From Barnesiella sp. An22 (GTDB taxonomy: Bacteria > Bacteroidota > Bacteroidia > Bacteroidales > Barnesiellaceae), in NCBI RefSeq assembly GCF_002159975.1, contig NZ_NFJR01000009.1, forward strand, positions 50,862-114,861: a stretch of DNA of 64,000 nt, written 5' to 3'. Under the pieces are notes generated by a model, which was not told the origin of the DNA, searched no databases, and worked only from the letters and a program-made list of their open reading frames with translations. The position numbers were made by a program, and so were the translations under genes. Shown piece after piece: positions 45,335 to 54,839 of the stretch (its first letter is position 1; each line of letters opens with the position of its first letter).

Positions 45335-46468
45335 TTAGCCTCGCAGAGCCGAGACCATGGAGCGGGCAGCCTGCTCGGGCGCACCCGGCGCACCCAACCG
45401 ACGGGCCACCAGATCGTAGCCGGCCAGCATGCGCTCGCGATTCTCTTCGTCGAACAGGCAAGCCAACTCGCGACGCAGATTCTCGACCGTAGCCCGGTAG
45501 CCCAGCAGCTCGCACACCACGGGAGCATCGGCAATGAGGTTGACCAGCGACACGTAGGGCACCCGCAAAATCTTCTCGAACGTCTTGTAGAACAGTTTGC
45601 CGCCACCTACCCAATAGCAGACCACCTGCGGCACCCGCAGCAAGGCGGTCTCGAGCGTAGCCGTGCCCGAGGTGACCAGTGCCGCCCGGCTCTGTTGCAA
45701 CAGCCGGTAGGTCTTGCCCTGCACCACCTTCACCCGATGACCCTGCACATAGGGCGCATACAGCTCGGGTGCGATACCGGGAGCCCCCGCCACCACCAAC
45801 TGGTATTCGGGATAAGCCTCGGCCGCCTCGATCATCATAGGCAGGTTGTCCTTGATTTCAGAGACCCGACTACCGGCCAGCAAGGCGATAATGGGTTTGC
45901 GCTCCAGCCCGCACTCGGTCACAAAGTCGTCGAACGTCTCGTCGGCCTGAGGACGAGCCGCCAGCTCGTCGACCGTGGGGTTGCCCACATACTCCACCGC
46001 ATAGTGGTGGCGGGCATAGAAATCGACCTCGAAGGGCAAGATGGAGTAGAGTCGGTCGACATAGCGGCGGATGCTCTTCACCCGCCACTCCTTCCAGGCC
46101 CATATCTTGGGTGAGATATAGTAATAGACAGGGATATTCAAGTGAGTCTTTACATACTTGGCAATCTTCAGGTTGAAACCCGGGTAGTCGACCAGGATCA
46201 CCACATCGGGACGCCAGGCGGCAATATCCTGTTTGCACAGGCGCATGTTGGCCAGTACCTTGTCGAGATTCATCAGCACCGGGATAAAACCCATGTAGGC
46301 CATGTCGCGGTAGTGCTTCACCAGCGTACCCCCGCAAGCGGCCATGAGGTCACCCCCGAAGTAACGGAACTCGGCGTCGGGGTCCTCCCGTTTCAACGCC
46401 TTCATCAAGTTCGAGGCATGCAAATCGCCCGAAGCCTCACCGGCAATCAGATAGTATTTCATAGACAA
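45335..46468 (-). CDS. lpxB: Lipid-A-disaccharide synthase
   Basis: A 377-residue GT19 glycosyltransferase joining UDP-2,3-diacylglucosamine and lipid X on the cytoplasmic side of the inner membrane. GEASGDLHASNLMKALK at the N-terminus, DYPGFNLKIAKY, and LLAGSRVSEI mark the family. It follows ybjQ by 19 bases on the same strand and fits with the LptD-like gene as part of LPS production. Confidence 0.95.
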   Translation of the reverse strand: MSMKYYLIAGEASGDLHASNLMKALKREDPDAEFRYFGGDLMAACGGTLVKHYRDMAYMGFIPVLMNLDKVLANMRLCKQDIAAWRPDVVILVDYPGFNLKIAKYVKTHLNIPVYYYISPKIWAWKEWRVKSIRRYVDRLYSILPFEVDFYARHHYAVEYVGNPTVDELAARPQADETFDDFVTECGLERKPIIALLAGSRVSEIKDNLPMMIEAAEAYPEYQLVVAGAPGIAPELYAPYVQGHRVKVVQGKTYRLLQQSRAALVTSGTATLETALLRVPQVVCYWVGGGKLFYKTFEKILRVPYVSLVNLIADAPVVCELLGYRATVENLRRELACLFDEENRERMLAGYDLVARRLGAPGAPEQAARSMVSALRG

Positions 46469-46487
46469 ACCGATAGCATAATTGTTT

Positions 46488-46808
46488 CTACTCGATGCGC
46501 ACGGCCGTACCGCTGCACGTCACCATCAGCATGCTGCCCGAACCGCCCACCGTTTCGTAGTCGAGGTCGATACCCACCACGGCATTGGCTCCCAGTCTCT
46601 GCGCCTCGCGCGACATCTCCTCGAGCGCCGTGTTCTTGGCCTCGCGCAGCACCTCTTCATAGGCGCCCGAGCGGCCGCCGAAAAAGTCGCGTATGCCGGC
46701 CAGAAAGTCACGCATCACATTGGCACCGATAATGGTCTCGCCGGTTACCACTCCGTAATAGGTCACAATTCGCCGCCCCTCTACCGTGGGCGTTGTCGTC
46801 AGTAGCAT
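46488..46808 (-). CDS. YbjQ-family (UPF0145) protein
   Basis: A 106-residue small protein: [45 protein letters not shown] and VTCSGTAV match the heavy-metal-associated-like YbjQ family, which forms pentamers; function unknown. It begins a unit with lpxB behind a full promoter. Confidence 0.9.
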   Translation of the reverse strand: MLLTTTPTVEGRRIVTYYGVVTGETIIGANVMRDFLAGIRDFFGGRSGAYEEVLREAKNTALEEMSREAQRLGANAVVGIDLDYETVGGSGSMLMVTCSGTAVRIE

Positions 46809-46835
46809 AATCTCTGTTTTTAGAATTATCTTCTA

Positions 46836-46866
46836 CAAAAATAGTGCTCTTTTGCAACAACACAAA
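46836..46866 (-). promoter_or_regulatory. Promoter of ybjQ-lpxB
   Basis: On the minus strand TTTG (46866-46863), 19 bases, TATTTTTG (46843-46836). A strong match. Confidence 0.7.
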
Positions 46867-46978
46867 CAAAACACCCGCAGATATGAAAAAGAGAACTCTC
46901 GGGCAGGACGTGCCGGTTATCTGATTGCGGGAACATGGATATACAATGTACAAGTTTCGGCAAGCATCCATCCTCGCC

Positions 46979-47731
46979 TCACGGGCGAGTCTCTACCAGA
47001 ACCACGGTGACGTTGTCCTTCCCGCCGGCCTCGTTGGCCTGCCGTATCAGGGTCTCGACCCGCTGCTTCGCGGTGGGCTGTTCGGCAAGCACCTGTGCGA
47101 TGGCCCTGGTAGGGAGCATGTCGTACAGCCCGTCGGAACAGAGCAGATATTGCGCGTCCGGCTCTACGGGAATAGTGGCCGTCCAGAAGTAGTCGGTCGT
47201 CCAGTCCAGCCGCCCCAGTCCCAAGGCCCGCGTAATCACATTGCGCCGGGGATGGTGCATGGCCTCCTCTTCGGTCAGGCGGCCCTCGTCCTCCTCGATA
47301 CCCACCAGCGAATGGTCACGCGACAGTTTGGTCAATGCCCCCTCTCCGAATTGGTAACAACGCGTATCCCCCACATGGCACAGGTAGGCGACCGCCTGCC
47401 CGAAGTCGAACAGGAGGGCCGTAAGCACACACCCCATGTTATACCACCGGGGATTGGCCTGTTGCGACACAATCGAATTATTGGCATATATCACCGATTG
47501 CTTCAAGGCATCGAGTCCCAACTCCTCGACCGACAGCCCCTCCAGATAGTCTACCATACACTTGGCGGCCAGAGCTGCGGCTATTTCGCCCCCTTCGTGC
47601 CCACCCAGGCCATCGACCACGACAGCCAACAGATGACTGTCGTCACCCACAGGCTGAAGAAGATAGGTATCCTCGTTGTTCTGTCGACAACGCCCCACAT
47701 CGGTCGCTCCATAACATACACTTTTCATCAC
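46979..47731 (-). CDS. PP2C-family serine/threonine phosphatase
   Basis: A 250-residue metal-dependent protein phosphatase with all core aspartates: NNEDTYLL, VVVDGLGGHEGGE, CHVGDTRCY, LLCSDGLYDML and KDNVTVVLV. No membrane segment or extra domain, so it is a soluble enzyme like Stp/PrpC that reverses Hanks-type kinases; no kinase gene is nearby. Two ATG codons stand in tandem at the start. Confidence 0.9.
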   Translation of the reverse strand: MMKSVCYGATDVGRCRQNNEDTYLLQPVGDDSHLLAVVVDGLGGHEGGEIAAALAAKCMVDYLEGLSVEELGLDALKQSVIYANNSIVSQQANPRWYNMGCVLTALLFDFGQAVAYLCHVGDTRCYQFGEGALTKLSRDHSLVGIEEDEGRLTEEEAMHHPRRNVITRALGLGRLDWTTDYFWTATIPVEPDAQYLLCSDGLYDMLPTRAIAQVLAEQPTAKQRVETLIRQANEAGGKDNVTVVLVETRP

Positions 47732-48071
47732 ATATTCGTTTTACATTTTACACTGGCTATCCGTTTCGTCCTCTCCCCGATTCCCCCTTGCAGCCACACA
47801 CCGAATGCCACAGCGGAGCGTCTCGCGCCCCTTCTTGCCAAAGCCTGTTATCTCCTATGCTCCTTGTGCAACCAGTCCGTAAAATAGAAATGATTTTTCC
47901 CTTATCCCCTCTGTCTCGAAACAGAAATATCCATGTGGTAAATATAGCGAAAAAACAGCAGGAAACCAAGTTTCCGAATTTGAATTTTGCCTGCGGCCGA
48001 AAACAGGAGCCATTCAAAGAAATAGGCCGGCCCCTGCAATAAAGCCGCACAAAGCCCGTTTTTATAATACT
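47732..48071. other. Intergenic stretch between divergent genes
   Basis: About 340 bases. I see a small hairpin (GGAAAC-CAA-GTTTCC, near 47970) and no clear promoter boxes, RNA gene or coding region. The promoters of both flanking genes should be here but do not match the consensus well. Confidence 0.5.
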
Positions 48072-49499
48072 ATGAGAGCGATAACCGTTGCCATCACTTC
48101 GTTATGCCTGCTGGCGGCCATGCTGCTGACCGGCTGCATCGACGACGACTTCACCACGAGCCCGTCGCACGTGCTTGCGTTCTCGACCGACACGGTCGCC
48201 TTCGACACGGTATTCACCACGATAGGTACCTCGACCCGCTCGTTCCGCATCTACAACCCCAACAAGAAATCGCTCAACATCTCGAGCATCAAGCTGGCCG
48301 ACGCCGAACACTCGGGATTCCATATCAATGTCGACGGCATGTCGGGCGACTACTTTACCGATGTCGAAATCCGGGGCAAGGACAGCCTCTATGTCTTTGT
48401 CGAGGCCAACATCGACCCCACCAACCAGGACAACCCCATCTTTATCGTCGACTCCATCGTCTTCCTCACCAACGGCGTGCAGCAGGATGTGAAGCTCACC
48501 GCCTACGGACAGGACGTCATCATCAAGCGGGGTGAGACCCTCACTACCGACACCCGGCTCACGGCCGACCGCCCTTACCTCATCTACGACAGTCTGGTGG
48601 TGGCTCCCGGTGCCACACTGCAACTCGACCCGGGCACCCGGCTGCACTTCCACAACCGGGCCTCGCTGCTGGTGCAGGGACGCCTGCAGGCCGAGGGTAC
48701 TCAGCAGGCTCCCATACAGATACGGGGCGACCGGCTCGACCGCCTCTTTGCCGACCTGCCCTACGACAATCTGGGCGGACAGTGGGGCGGCATACACTTC
48801 TACCCCGAAAGCACGGGCAATGTCATCTCCCATGCCTATGTGAGGGGCATGAGTTCGGGCATCGTGCTCGACTCGTGTGCCACTGAAGAGATGCGCCTCG
48901 AGATTGCCAACTCGCGCATACGCAACTCGTCGGGCAACCTCATCACCTCGAACTACAGCCGCCTCTACTGCTGGAACAGCGAGCTGTCCGATGCTGCCGG
49001 GGCTGTACTCTCGCTCACGGGCGGCATAGCCGACTTCACCCACTGCACCATCGTCAACTACTACTTCTACGACGTCATCTCCTCGCCCATCGTCACGGTG
49101 AACTACTGCGCCGCAGCCGACTCAATCGACGGCGGTCTGCCCCTGCTGCGGGCCAGCTTCAACAACTCGATTCTCTGCGGCAAGACCTCCGAGGTGTCGG
49201 GCATCGACTTCATGGGCAGTCACGTCTTCTTCCGCTCGTGCCTCTTCAACTCCATGGGTACCGACGACGACAACTTCATCAACACCGTGTGGGGCGGCAT
49301 GCCCCTCTTCAAGGCCACCGGCGAGGAGCATTACTACTACAACTACGAGTTGGGCTCCGAGAAGTCGCAGGCCATCGGCAAGGGCGACCCGGCATTTGCC
49401 GTACCCCCCCTCGACAAAGACATGTATGGCAACCTTCGTACCGACCGGGTCGACATCGGAGCCTACCAGTATGTGCCCCAGGCCGAGCCTCAGGAGTAG
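48072..49499 (+). CDS. Beta-helix surface lipoprotein
   Basis: A 475-residue lipoprotein (lipobox LLTGC, followed at once by IDDD, the acidic surface-export signal). An N-terminal immunoglobulin-like domain (about 30-150) has the STRSFRIYNPNKKSLNISSI pattern split by loops. Residues about 160-440 are a right-handed beta-helix rich in short strands with Gly and Asn turns, for example VVAPGATLQLDPGTRLHF. It ends in GNLRTDRVDIGAYQY, a motif common in Bacteroidetes pectate-lyase-like proteins. Likely a carbohydrate or protein binder on the surface; no catalytic residues are recognised. Confidence 0.75.
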   Translation: MRAITVAITSLCLLAAMLLTGCIDDDFTTSPSHVLAFSTDTVAFDTVFTTIGTSTRSFRIYNPNKKSLNISSIKLADAEHSGFHINVDGMSGDYFTDVEIRGKDSLYVFVEANIDPTNQDNPIFIVDSIVFLTNGVQQDVKLTAYGQDVIIKRGETLTTDTRLTADRPYLIYDSLVVAPGATLQLDPGTRLHFHNRASLLVQGRLQAEGTQQAPIQIRGDRLDRLFADLPYDNLGGQWGGIHFYPESTGNVISHAYVRGMSSGIVLDSCATEEMRLEIANSRIRNSSGNLITSNYSRLYCWNSELSDAAGAVLSLTGGIADFTHCTIVNYYFYDVISSPIVTVNYCAAADSIDGGLPLLRASFNNSILCGKTSEVSGIDFMGSHVFFRSCLFNSMGTDDDNFINTVWGGMPLFKATGEEHYYYNYELGSEKSQAIGKGDPAFAVPPLDKDMYGNLRTDRVDIGAYQYVPQAEPQE

Positions 49500-49631
49500 A
49501 ACCTGCACACCGGTTTTGCAAATGCGCAACCCAGGTTATTACCTTGTATACCTTTTCTTAATAAAAGTTACAAAATAGAATCGTCTTTTCTATTTTTTGT
49601 TGCATTTTTCTTTTTTGCTCTCTCATTTTGC

Positions 49632-49639
49632 TAATTTTG
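49632..49639 (+). promoter_or_regulatory. Promoter -7 element of the cupin/acyl-CoA synthetase pair
   Basis: TAATTTTG, 36 bases before the ATG at 49676. The region before it is T-rich without a distinct -33. Confidence 0.5.
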
Positions 49640-49675
49640 TAAGAGTTATTTAATCCTCTTTTAAACATTTGCACT

Positions 49676-50230
49676 ATGAGCGAAGAGATAAAACAGATAG
49701 CCGAACGGCTGGTAGGGCTGCGAGATGCACTCGACCTCACGCCCGAAGAGATAGCCGCCGCCTGCCACGTCGACGTGGAGACCTACCGCGGTTACGAGTC
49801 GGGCGAAAAAGATATTCCCGTGAGTTTTCTGCACCAGATAGCCCGCCACTACGGCGTGGAATTGCCGGCACTCATGTTTGGATACGAGCCCCGCATGAAC
49901 GCCTATTTCCTCACCCGTAAAGACAAAGGGGTAGCCATCGAGCGCACCAAAGCCTACAAGTACCAGTCGCTGGCAGCCGGGTTTGCCAACCGCAAGGCCG
50001 ACCCCTTCATGGTGACCGTAGAGCCTACGGCTCCCGAAGCGCCTTTCACCCTCAACACCCACCCGGGACAGGAGTTCAACATCGTGATGGAGGGGAGCAT
50101 GCACCTGCGCATCGGTGAAAAAGAGCTGGTACTCCACGAGGGCGACAGCATTATTTTCGACTCCACCCGGCCACACGGCATGAAAGCTATTGGCGAAAAG
50201 CCGGTCAAGTTTCTGGCCATCATCTTCTGA
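49676..50230 (+). CDS. XRE-family regulator with cupin domain
   Basis: A 184-residue two-domain regulator: a helix-turn-helix of the XRE type (about 5-65, with DLTPEEIAAACHVDVETYRGYESG, the family's turn and recognition helix, here given in part) and a cupin barrel (about 110-184, HPGQEFNIVMEGSMHL and RPHGMKAI) that would bind a small ligand. It stands 78 bases before the acyl-CoA synthetase gene and probably controls it in response to its substrate or product. Confidence 0.85.
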   Translation: MSEEIKQIAERLVGLRDALDLTPEEIAAACHVDVETYRGYESGEKDIPVSFLHQIARHYGVELPALMFGYEPRMNAYFLTRKDKGVAIERTKAYKYQSLAAGFANRKADPFMVTVEPTAPEAPFTLNTHPGQEFNIVMEGSMHLRIGEKELVLHEGDSIIFDSTRPHGMKAIGEKPVKFLAIIF

Positions 50231-50308
50231 CGGTCCACGAAACGACCTATTTATTTATAAACATCAAAACGAAATCGAAGGGGACATTCCTCTCTCATAT
50301 ACACGATT

Positions 50309-51976
50309 ATGTTAGAACGCTTTTTAGATAAGACCTCTTTCTCATCGCAGGAAGACTTCATGCAGAATTTCAAGGTAAAGGTACCCGAGAATTTCAACTT
50401 CGGGTATGACGTCGTAGACGAATGGGCCCGCATCGAGCCCGACAAGCAGGCCCTGCTCTGGACCAACGACCGGGGCGAACGCATCGACTTTACCTTTGCC
50501 GACATCAAACGCGAGAGCGACAAAACGGCCGCCTACTTCCAATCGCTGGGCATCGGCCACGGCGACATGGTGATGCTCATCCTCAAACGCCGTTTCGAGT
50601 TTTGGTTCTCGATTATCGCCCTCCACAAGCTGGGTGCGGTGTGTATACCGGCTACCCACCTGTTGACCGAAAAAGACATCATCTACCGTTGCAACGCCGC
50701 CGACATCAAGGCCATCGTAGCCTGCGGCGACGAGATTGTACTCGGCCATATCGACCGGGCACTTCCTGCTTCGCCCTCGTTGCAGCACCGCATCTCGATA
50801 GGCCCGATTATCCCCGAAGGGTGGGACGACTTCCACAAGGGTATCGAGGCGGCTGCCCCCTTCGTGCGCCCCGAGCACCCCAACAGCAACGACGACATCT
50901 CGCTGCTCTACTTCACCTCGGGAACCACCGGCGAACCCAAAATGGTAGCCCACGACTTCACCTATCCGCTGGGGCACATCATCACCGGCTCCTTCTGGCA
51001 CAACCTGCACGAAGGCAGCCTGCACCTCACCCTGGCCGATACGGGTTGGGGCAAGGCCGTGTGGGGCAAGCTCTACGGACAGTGGATTGCCGGAGCCAAC
51101 GTCTTCGTCTATGATTTCGAGAAGTTCAAACCGGCCGACGTGCTCGACATGATACACAACTACCACATCACCTCGTTCTGCGCGCCGCCCACCGTCTTCC
51201 GCTTCCTCATCCGCGAAGACCTTACGAAATACGACCTCTCGTCGCTGCAATACTGCACCATCGCCGGCGAAGCCCTCAACCCCAAGGTATACGAAGAGTG
51301 GCTGCGCCTCACGGGCATCAAGCTGATGGAGGGTTTCGGCCAGACCGAGACCACCCTTACCATTGCCACCTACCCCTGGGTAGAACCCAAACCGGGCTCG
51401 ATGGGCATACGCAACCCGCAGTACGACATCGACCTGCTCACGGCCGACGGTCGCCCCGCCGAGGATGGCGAGCAGGGACAAATCGTTATCCGTACCGACC
51501 ACGGCAAGCCGCTGGGCCTCTTCAAGGAGTATTACCGCGACCCCGAAAAAACTCGCGAGGTCTATCACGACAACATCTACTACACGGGCGACGTGGCCTG
51601 GCGCGACGAGGACGGCTACTTCTGGTTCGTAGGCCGTGCCGACGATGTTATCAAATCGTCGGGCTACCGCATCGGCCCGTTCGAGGTAGAGAGTGCCCTG
51701 ATGACACACCCCGCCGTAGTGGAGTGCGCCGTCACCGGTGTACCCGACGAGATACGCGGACAGGTGGTCAAGGCCACCATCGTGCTCTCGGCCGCCTATA
51801 AGGAGAAGGCCGGCGAGGCCCTCGTCAAGGAGATACAGGACCACGTAAAACGGGTGACTGCTCCCTACAAGTATCCCCGTGTGATCGAGTTTGTCGACGA
51901 GTTGCCCAAGACCATCAGCGGCAAGATACGCCGGGTAGAGATTCGCGACAAGGACAATAAGGAAAAAGCTCAATAA
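50309..51976 (+). CDS. AMP-forming acyl-CoA synthetase
   Basis: A 555-residue adenylate-forming enzyme: the P-loop-like LLYFTSGTTGEPKMV, GFGQTETTLT, the hinge-region YYTGDVAWRDEDGYFWFVGR (given in part by family blocks) and the C-terminal catalytic Lys in KTISGKIRRVEI. It activates a carboxylic acid to its CoA ester; size and motifs resemble the medium-chain ACSM or acetyl-CoA synthetase group. Probably in an operon with the cupin regulator. Confidence 0.9.
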   Translation: MLERFLDKTSFSSQEDFMQNFKVKVPENFNFGYDVVDEWARIEPDKQALLWTNDRGERIDFTFADIKRESDKTAAYFQSLGIGHGDMVMLILKRRFEFWFSIIALHKLGAVCIPATHLLTEKDIIYRCNAADIKAIVACGDEIVLGHIDRALPASPSLQHRISIGPIIPEGWDDFHKGIEAAAPFVRPEHPNSNDDISLLYFTSGTTGEPKMVAHDFTYPLGHIITGSFWHNLHEGSLHLTLADTGWGKAVWGKLYGQWIAGANVFVYDFEKFKPADVLDMIHNYHITSFCAPPTVFRFLIREDLTKYDLSSLQYCTIAGEALNPKVYEEWLRLTGIKLMEGFGQTETTLTIATYPWVEPKPGSMGIRNPQYDIDLLTADGRPAEDGEQGQIVIRTDHGKPLGLFKEYYRDPEKTREVYHDNIYYTGDVAWRDEDGYFWFVGRADDVIKSSGYRIGPFEVESALMTHPAVVECAVTGVPDEIRGQVVKATIVLSAAYKEKAGEALVKEIQDHVKRVTAPYKYPRVIEFVDELPKTISGKIRRVEIRDKDNKEKAQ

Positions 51977-51995
51977 CCCCATAAAAACCGAGACC

Positions 51996-52427
51996 ATGCA
52001 AGCAAGCAACGAATGGTTCGTGGCCGATGCCGAAAGCGAGGGGATGCCCCTCATCGTACGGGGCCGGCTGTTTCTCGACGCCCTCAGGCAGTCGGGGCGG
52101 TATACCACCCGCATCGCCCTCGTGTGGCCATACGGCGGCGACGGCAAGGGGCTGCCGACCGACAAGGAGACCCGGGGGCTCGACCTGCTCAACGAGCAGT
52201 TGCGCCAGAAGCTCGAAGATGAAGAGGCGGCCATACTCACCGCCATCTTCATCGGCAACCGGGCTGCCCGTTACGAATACTACGGCACGTCGGCCGAGGA
52301 GTTCGGCCGCATCGTCGAAGAGACCTTCGCCCAATATCCGCCCCTGCCCATACGGATAGGAGCCGAGAGCGACCCCGAGTGGAAGAGCTATATCGAGACC
52401 GTACAACAATTTGCCATACAGCCATGA
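51996..52427 (+). CDS. DUF695-like protein
   Basis: A 143-residue soluble protein. WFVADAESEGMPLIVRG, TRIALVWPYGG, LPTDKETRGLD, and the later ARYEYYGTSAEEF fit the DUF695 pattern of unknown function. It overlaps the proB start by 4 bases (ATGA), so it is translationally coupled to it; no link in function is known. Confidence 0.65.
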   Translation: MQASNEWFVADAESEGMPLIVRGRLFLDALRQSGRYTTRIALVWPYGGDGKGLPTDKETRGLDLLNEQLRQKLEDEEAAILTAIFIGNRAARYEYYGTSAEEFGRIVEETFAQYPPLPIRIGAESDPEWKSYIETVQQFAIQP

Positions 52428-53512
52428 GGTACAACTGCAAACGCATTGCCGTGAAGATAGGCAGCAACGTGCTCACCCGCCCCGACGGCACGCTCGACAT
52501 CACCCGCATGTCGGCCCTCACCGACCAGATTGCCGACCTGCACAAGGCCGGCCTCGAGGTGATTGTCGTCTCGTCGGGGGCCGTGGCCTCGGGCCGCAGC
52601 GAGCTGCACATCGACCGCAAGCTCGACTCGGTATCGGCCCGGCAGCTCTTCTCGGCCGTGGGGCAGGCAAAGCTCATCAACCGCTACTACGAGCTCTTCC
52701 GCGAGCATCACATCGCCTGCGGACAGGTGCTCACCACCAAGGAGAACTTCTCGACCCGGCAACAGTACCTCACCCAAAAGCAGTGCATGGAGGTGATGCT
52801 CGAAAACCGCGTCATCCCCATCGTCAACGAGAACGACACCATATCGGTGACCGAGCTCATGTTTACCGACAACGACGAACTGTCGGGCCTCATCTCGGCC
52901 ATGATGGACGTCGAGACGCTCGTCATCCTCAGCAACATCGATGGCATCTACAACGGCACACCGGGCGAGCCGGGCAGCCGGGTCATCACCGAGGTGCGAC
53001 CGGGCGAGGAGCTGTCGCAATACATCCAGTCGGGCCGCTCGTCGTTCGGGCGGGGCGGCATGACGACCAAAAGCCACATTGCCCGCAAGGTAGCCGACGA
53101 GGGTATCGAGGTAATCATCGCCAACGGCAAGCGCGAAAACATCCTGCCCCTCCTGCTGCGTGAGGGGAGCACCGAGGTGTGCACCCGATTCATCCCCTCG
53201 CCCACGCCCATCTCGAGCATCAAGCGGTGGATAGCCCACTCCGAGGGGTTTGCCAAAGGGCGGCTGCACCTCAACGCGGGGGCCGTTGAGGCCATTCACT
53301 CGCAACAGGCGACCAGCATTCTGCCCATCGGGGTGACCCGGGTCGAAGGCGACTTCGAGCGCGACGACATCGTGCGCATTGTCGATGCCGACGGCCACAC
53401 CATAGGGGTGGGACGTGTCGCGTTCGACAGCGAGTCGGCCCGCCAGCTCATCGGCAAGCAGGGAGCCCGACCGCTCGTCCACTGCGATTATCTCTACCTC
53501 GAGCAACTTTAA
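52424..53512 (+). CDS. proB: Glutamate 5-kinase
   Basis: A 362-residue kinase that phosphorylates glutamate in the first step of proline synthesis. The amino-acid-kinase domain shows [42 protein letters not shown] and [10 protein letters not shown]; a C-terminal PUA domain follows (about 275-355). The start at 52424 overlaps the previous stop; the frame is open from 52379 but would run inside the neighbour. proA follows with its own promoter. Confidence 0.95.
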   Translation: MRYNCKRIAVKIGSNVLTRPDGTLDITRMSALTDQIADLHKAGLEVIVVSSGAVASGRSELHIDRKLDSVSARQLFSAVGQAKLINRYYELFREHHIACGQVLTTKENFSTRQQYLTQKQCMEVMLENRVIPIVNENDTISVTELMFTDNDELSGLISAMMDVETLVILSNIDGIYNGTPGEPGSRVITEVRPGEELSQYIQSGRSSFGRGGMTTKSHIARKVADEGIEVIIANGKRENILPLLLREGSTEVCTRFIPSPTPISSIKRWIAHSEGFAKGRLHLNAGAVEAIHSQQATSILPIGVTRVEGDFERDDIVRIVDADGHTIGVGRVAFDSESARQLIGKQGARPLVHCDYLYLEQL

Positions 53513-53546
53513 CGGCAATCTTATTCCCGTACTCGAAAAAAAAGAT

Positions 53547-53554
53547 TACTTTTG
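53547..53554 (+). promoter_or_regulatory. Promoter -7 element of proA
   Basis: TACTTTTG lies between proB and proA, 23 bases before the proA ATG. It excludes the longer open frame from 53415 as the start. Confidence 0.55.
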
Positions 53555-53576
53555 TTCAAATACACATATCACAGCC

Positions 53577-54830
53577 ATGACTACCGATCTGTCACATATT
53601 CTCGACAATGCCCGGGTGGCCGCCAACAAGCTGAACCTCATCGACGATGCCACGATAGCCCGTGTGCTCTGTGCCGTGGCCGACGAGGCCGATCGGCAGG
53701 TCGACTACATTCTGCAGGCAAACCGCCGCGATCTGGAACGGATGTCGGAGAGTGACCCCAAGTACGACCGGCTGATGCTGACCCGCGAACGGCTGGCAGG
53801 CATCACTGCCGATATGCGACGCGTGGCCTCGCTGCCCTCGCCGCTGGGACGCACGCTGGCCTCGTACGACCGGCCCAACGGCATGCACATCGACAAGGAG
53901 TCGGTTCCGTTCGGCGTCATCGGCATCATCTACGAGGCCCGGCCCAACGTGACGTTCGACGTCTTCGCCCTCTGCATGAAGTCGGGAAACGTCTGCATCC
54001 TGAAGGGCGGCAGCGACGCCCACGACTCCAACACCGCACTTATCAACATTATCAACAGGGTGTTGATAAGTCATGGAATAGACTCTAATACAGCCGTTTT
54101 ACTACCCAACGACCACCGTTATACCGACCAGTTGTTAACAGCTGTGGGTAAAGTCGACCTGGTTATCCCCCGGGGCAGCAGCCGACTTATCAACTATGTG
54201 CGCGAGCATGCCCTCGTGCCGGTCATCGAGACCGGGGCAGGGATATGCCACACCTACTTCGACGAGGCGGGCGACCTGGAGAAGGGACGCCGCATCGTGT
54301 GCAACGCCAAGACCCGCCGGGTGAGCGTGTGCAACGCCCTCGACTGCCTCATCGTCCATCAAAAACGGCTGACCGACCTGCCCGCACTCTGCGCTCCGCT
54401 GGCCGAGAAGCAGGTCATCATCTATGCCGACCCGCAGGCCCGTGACGCCCTCGCCGGACAATACCCCGACGAACTGTTGCAACCGGCTACGGCCGAGAGC
54501 TTCGGCACCGAATTTCTCGATTACAAAATGGCCATCAAGACCGTCGCCTCGTTCGACGAAGCTCTGGCACACATTGCCCGCTACTCGTCGAAACACAGCG
54601 AGTGTATCGTAACCGAGGACGAGGAACACAAGCGCCGCTTTACCCGGCAGGTCGATGCCGCCTGCGTCTACACCAACGTATCCACGGCCTTCACCGACGG
54701 CGGTCAATTCGGCTTCGGCGCCGAGATAGGCATCAGCACCCAGAAACTGCACGCCCGGGGGCCCATGGCGCTACCCGAACTGACGACCTATAAATACATC
54801 ATTTCCGGCAACGGACAAACCCGCGAATAA
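53577..54830 (+). CDS. proA: Gamma-glutamyl phosphate reductase
   Basis: A 417-residue aldehyde-dehydrogenase-fold enzyme that makes glutamate semialdehyde from ProB's product with [23 protein letters not shown] and [11 protein letters not shown] near the cofactor, and [18 protein letters not shown] with the catalytic Cys, are family blocks. A short AT-rich part (54040-54150) has codons unlike the rest and contains three copies of a DnaA-box-like 9-mer. proA, argF', a barrel gene, thyA and folA follow with gaps of 9-18 bases or an overlap, so this promoter may drive all. Confidence 0.95.
   Translation: MTTDLSHILDNARVAANKLNLIDDATIARVLCAVADEADRQVDYILQANRRDLERMSESDPKYDRLMLTRERLAGITADMRRVASLPSPLGRTLASYDRPNGMHIDKESVPFGVIGIIYEARPNVTFDVFALCMKSGNVCILKGGSDAHDSNTALINIINRVLISHGIDSNTAVLLPNDHRYTDQLLTAVGKVDLVIPRGSSRLINYVREHALVPVIETGAGICHTYFDEAGDLEKGRRIVCNAKTRRVSVCNALDCLIVHQKRLTDLPALCAPLAEKQVIIYADPQARDALAGQYPDELLQPATAESFGTEFLDYKMAIKTVASFDEALAHIARYSSKHSECIVTEDEEHKRRFTRQVDAACVYTNVSTAFTDGGQFGFGAEIGISTQKLHARGPMALPELTTYKYIISGNGQTRE
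54040..54069. repeat. Three copies of TTATCAACA inside proA
   Basis: Two copies directly abut (54040-54048 and 54049-54057) and a third is inverted (54061-54069), forming an 11-bp-arm inverted repeat with its neighbours. The 9-mer differs in one base from the DnaA box TTATCCACA. A near copy, TTATCAACT, is at 54187-54195. Confidence 0.6.
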
Positions 54831-54839
54831 ACTACGATT

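Noticed and set aside
54040..54195. Chromosomal origin at the DnaA-box-like cluster
   Set aside because: It is inside a well-conserved gene, the 9-mers carry one mismatch, no AT-rich unwinding region adjoins, and no dnaA or other origin-linked gene is near.
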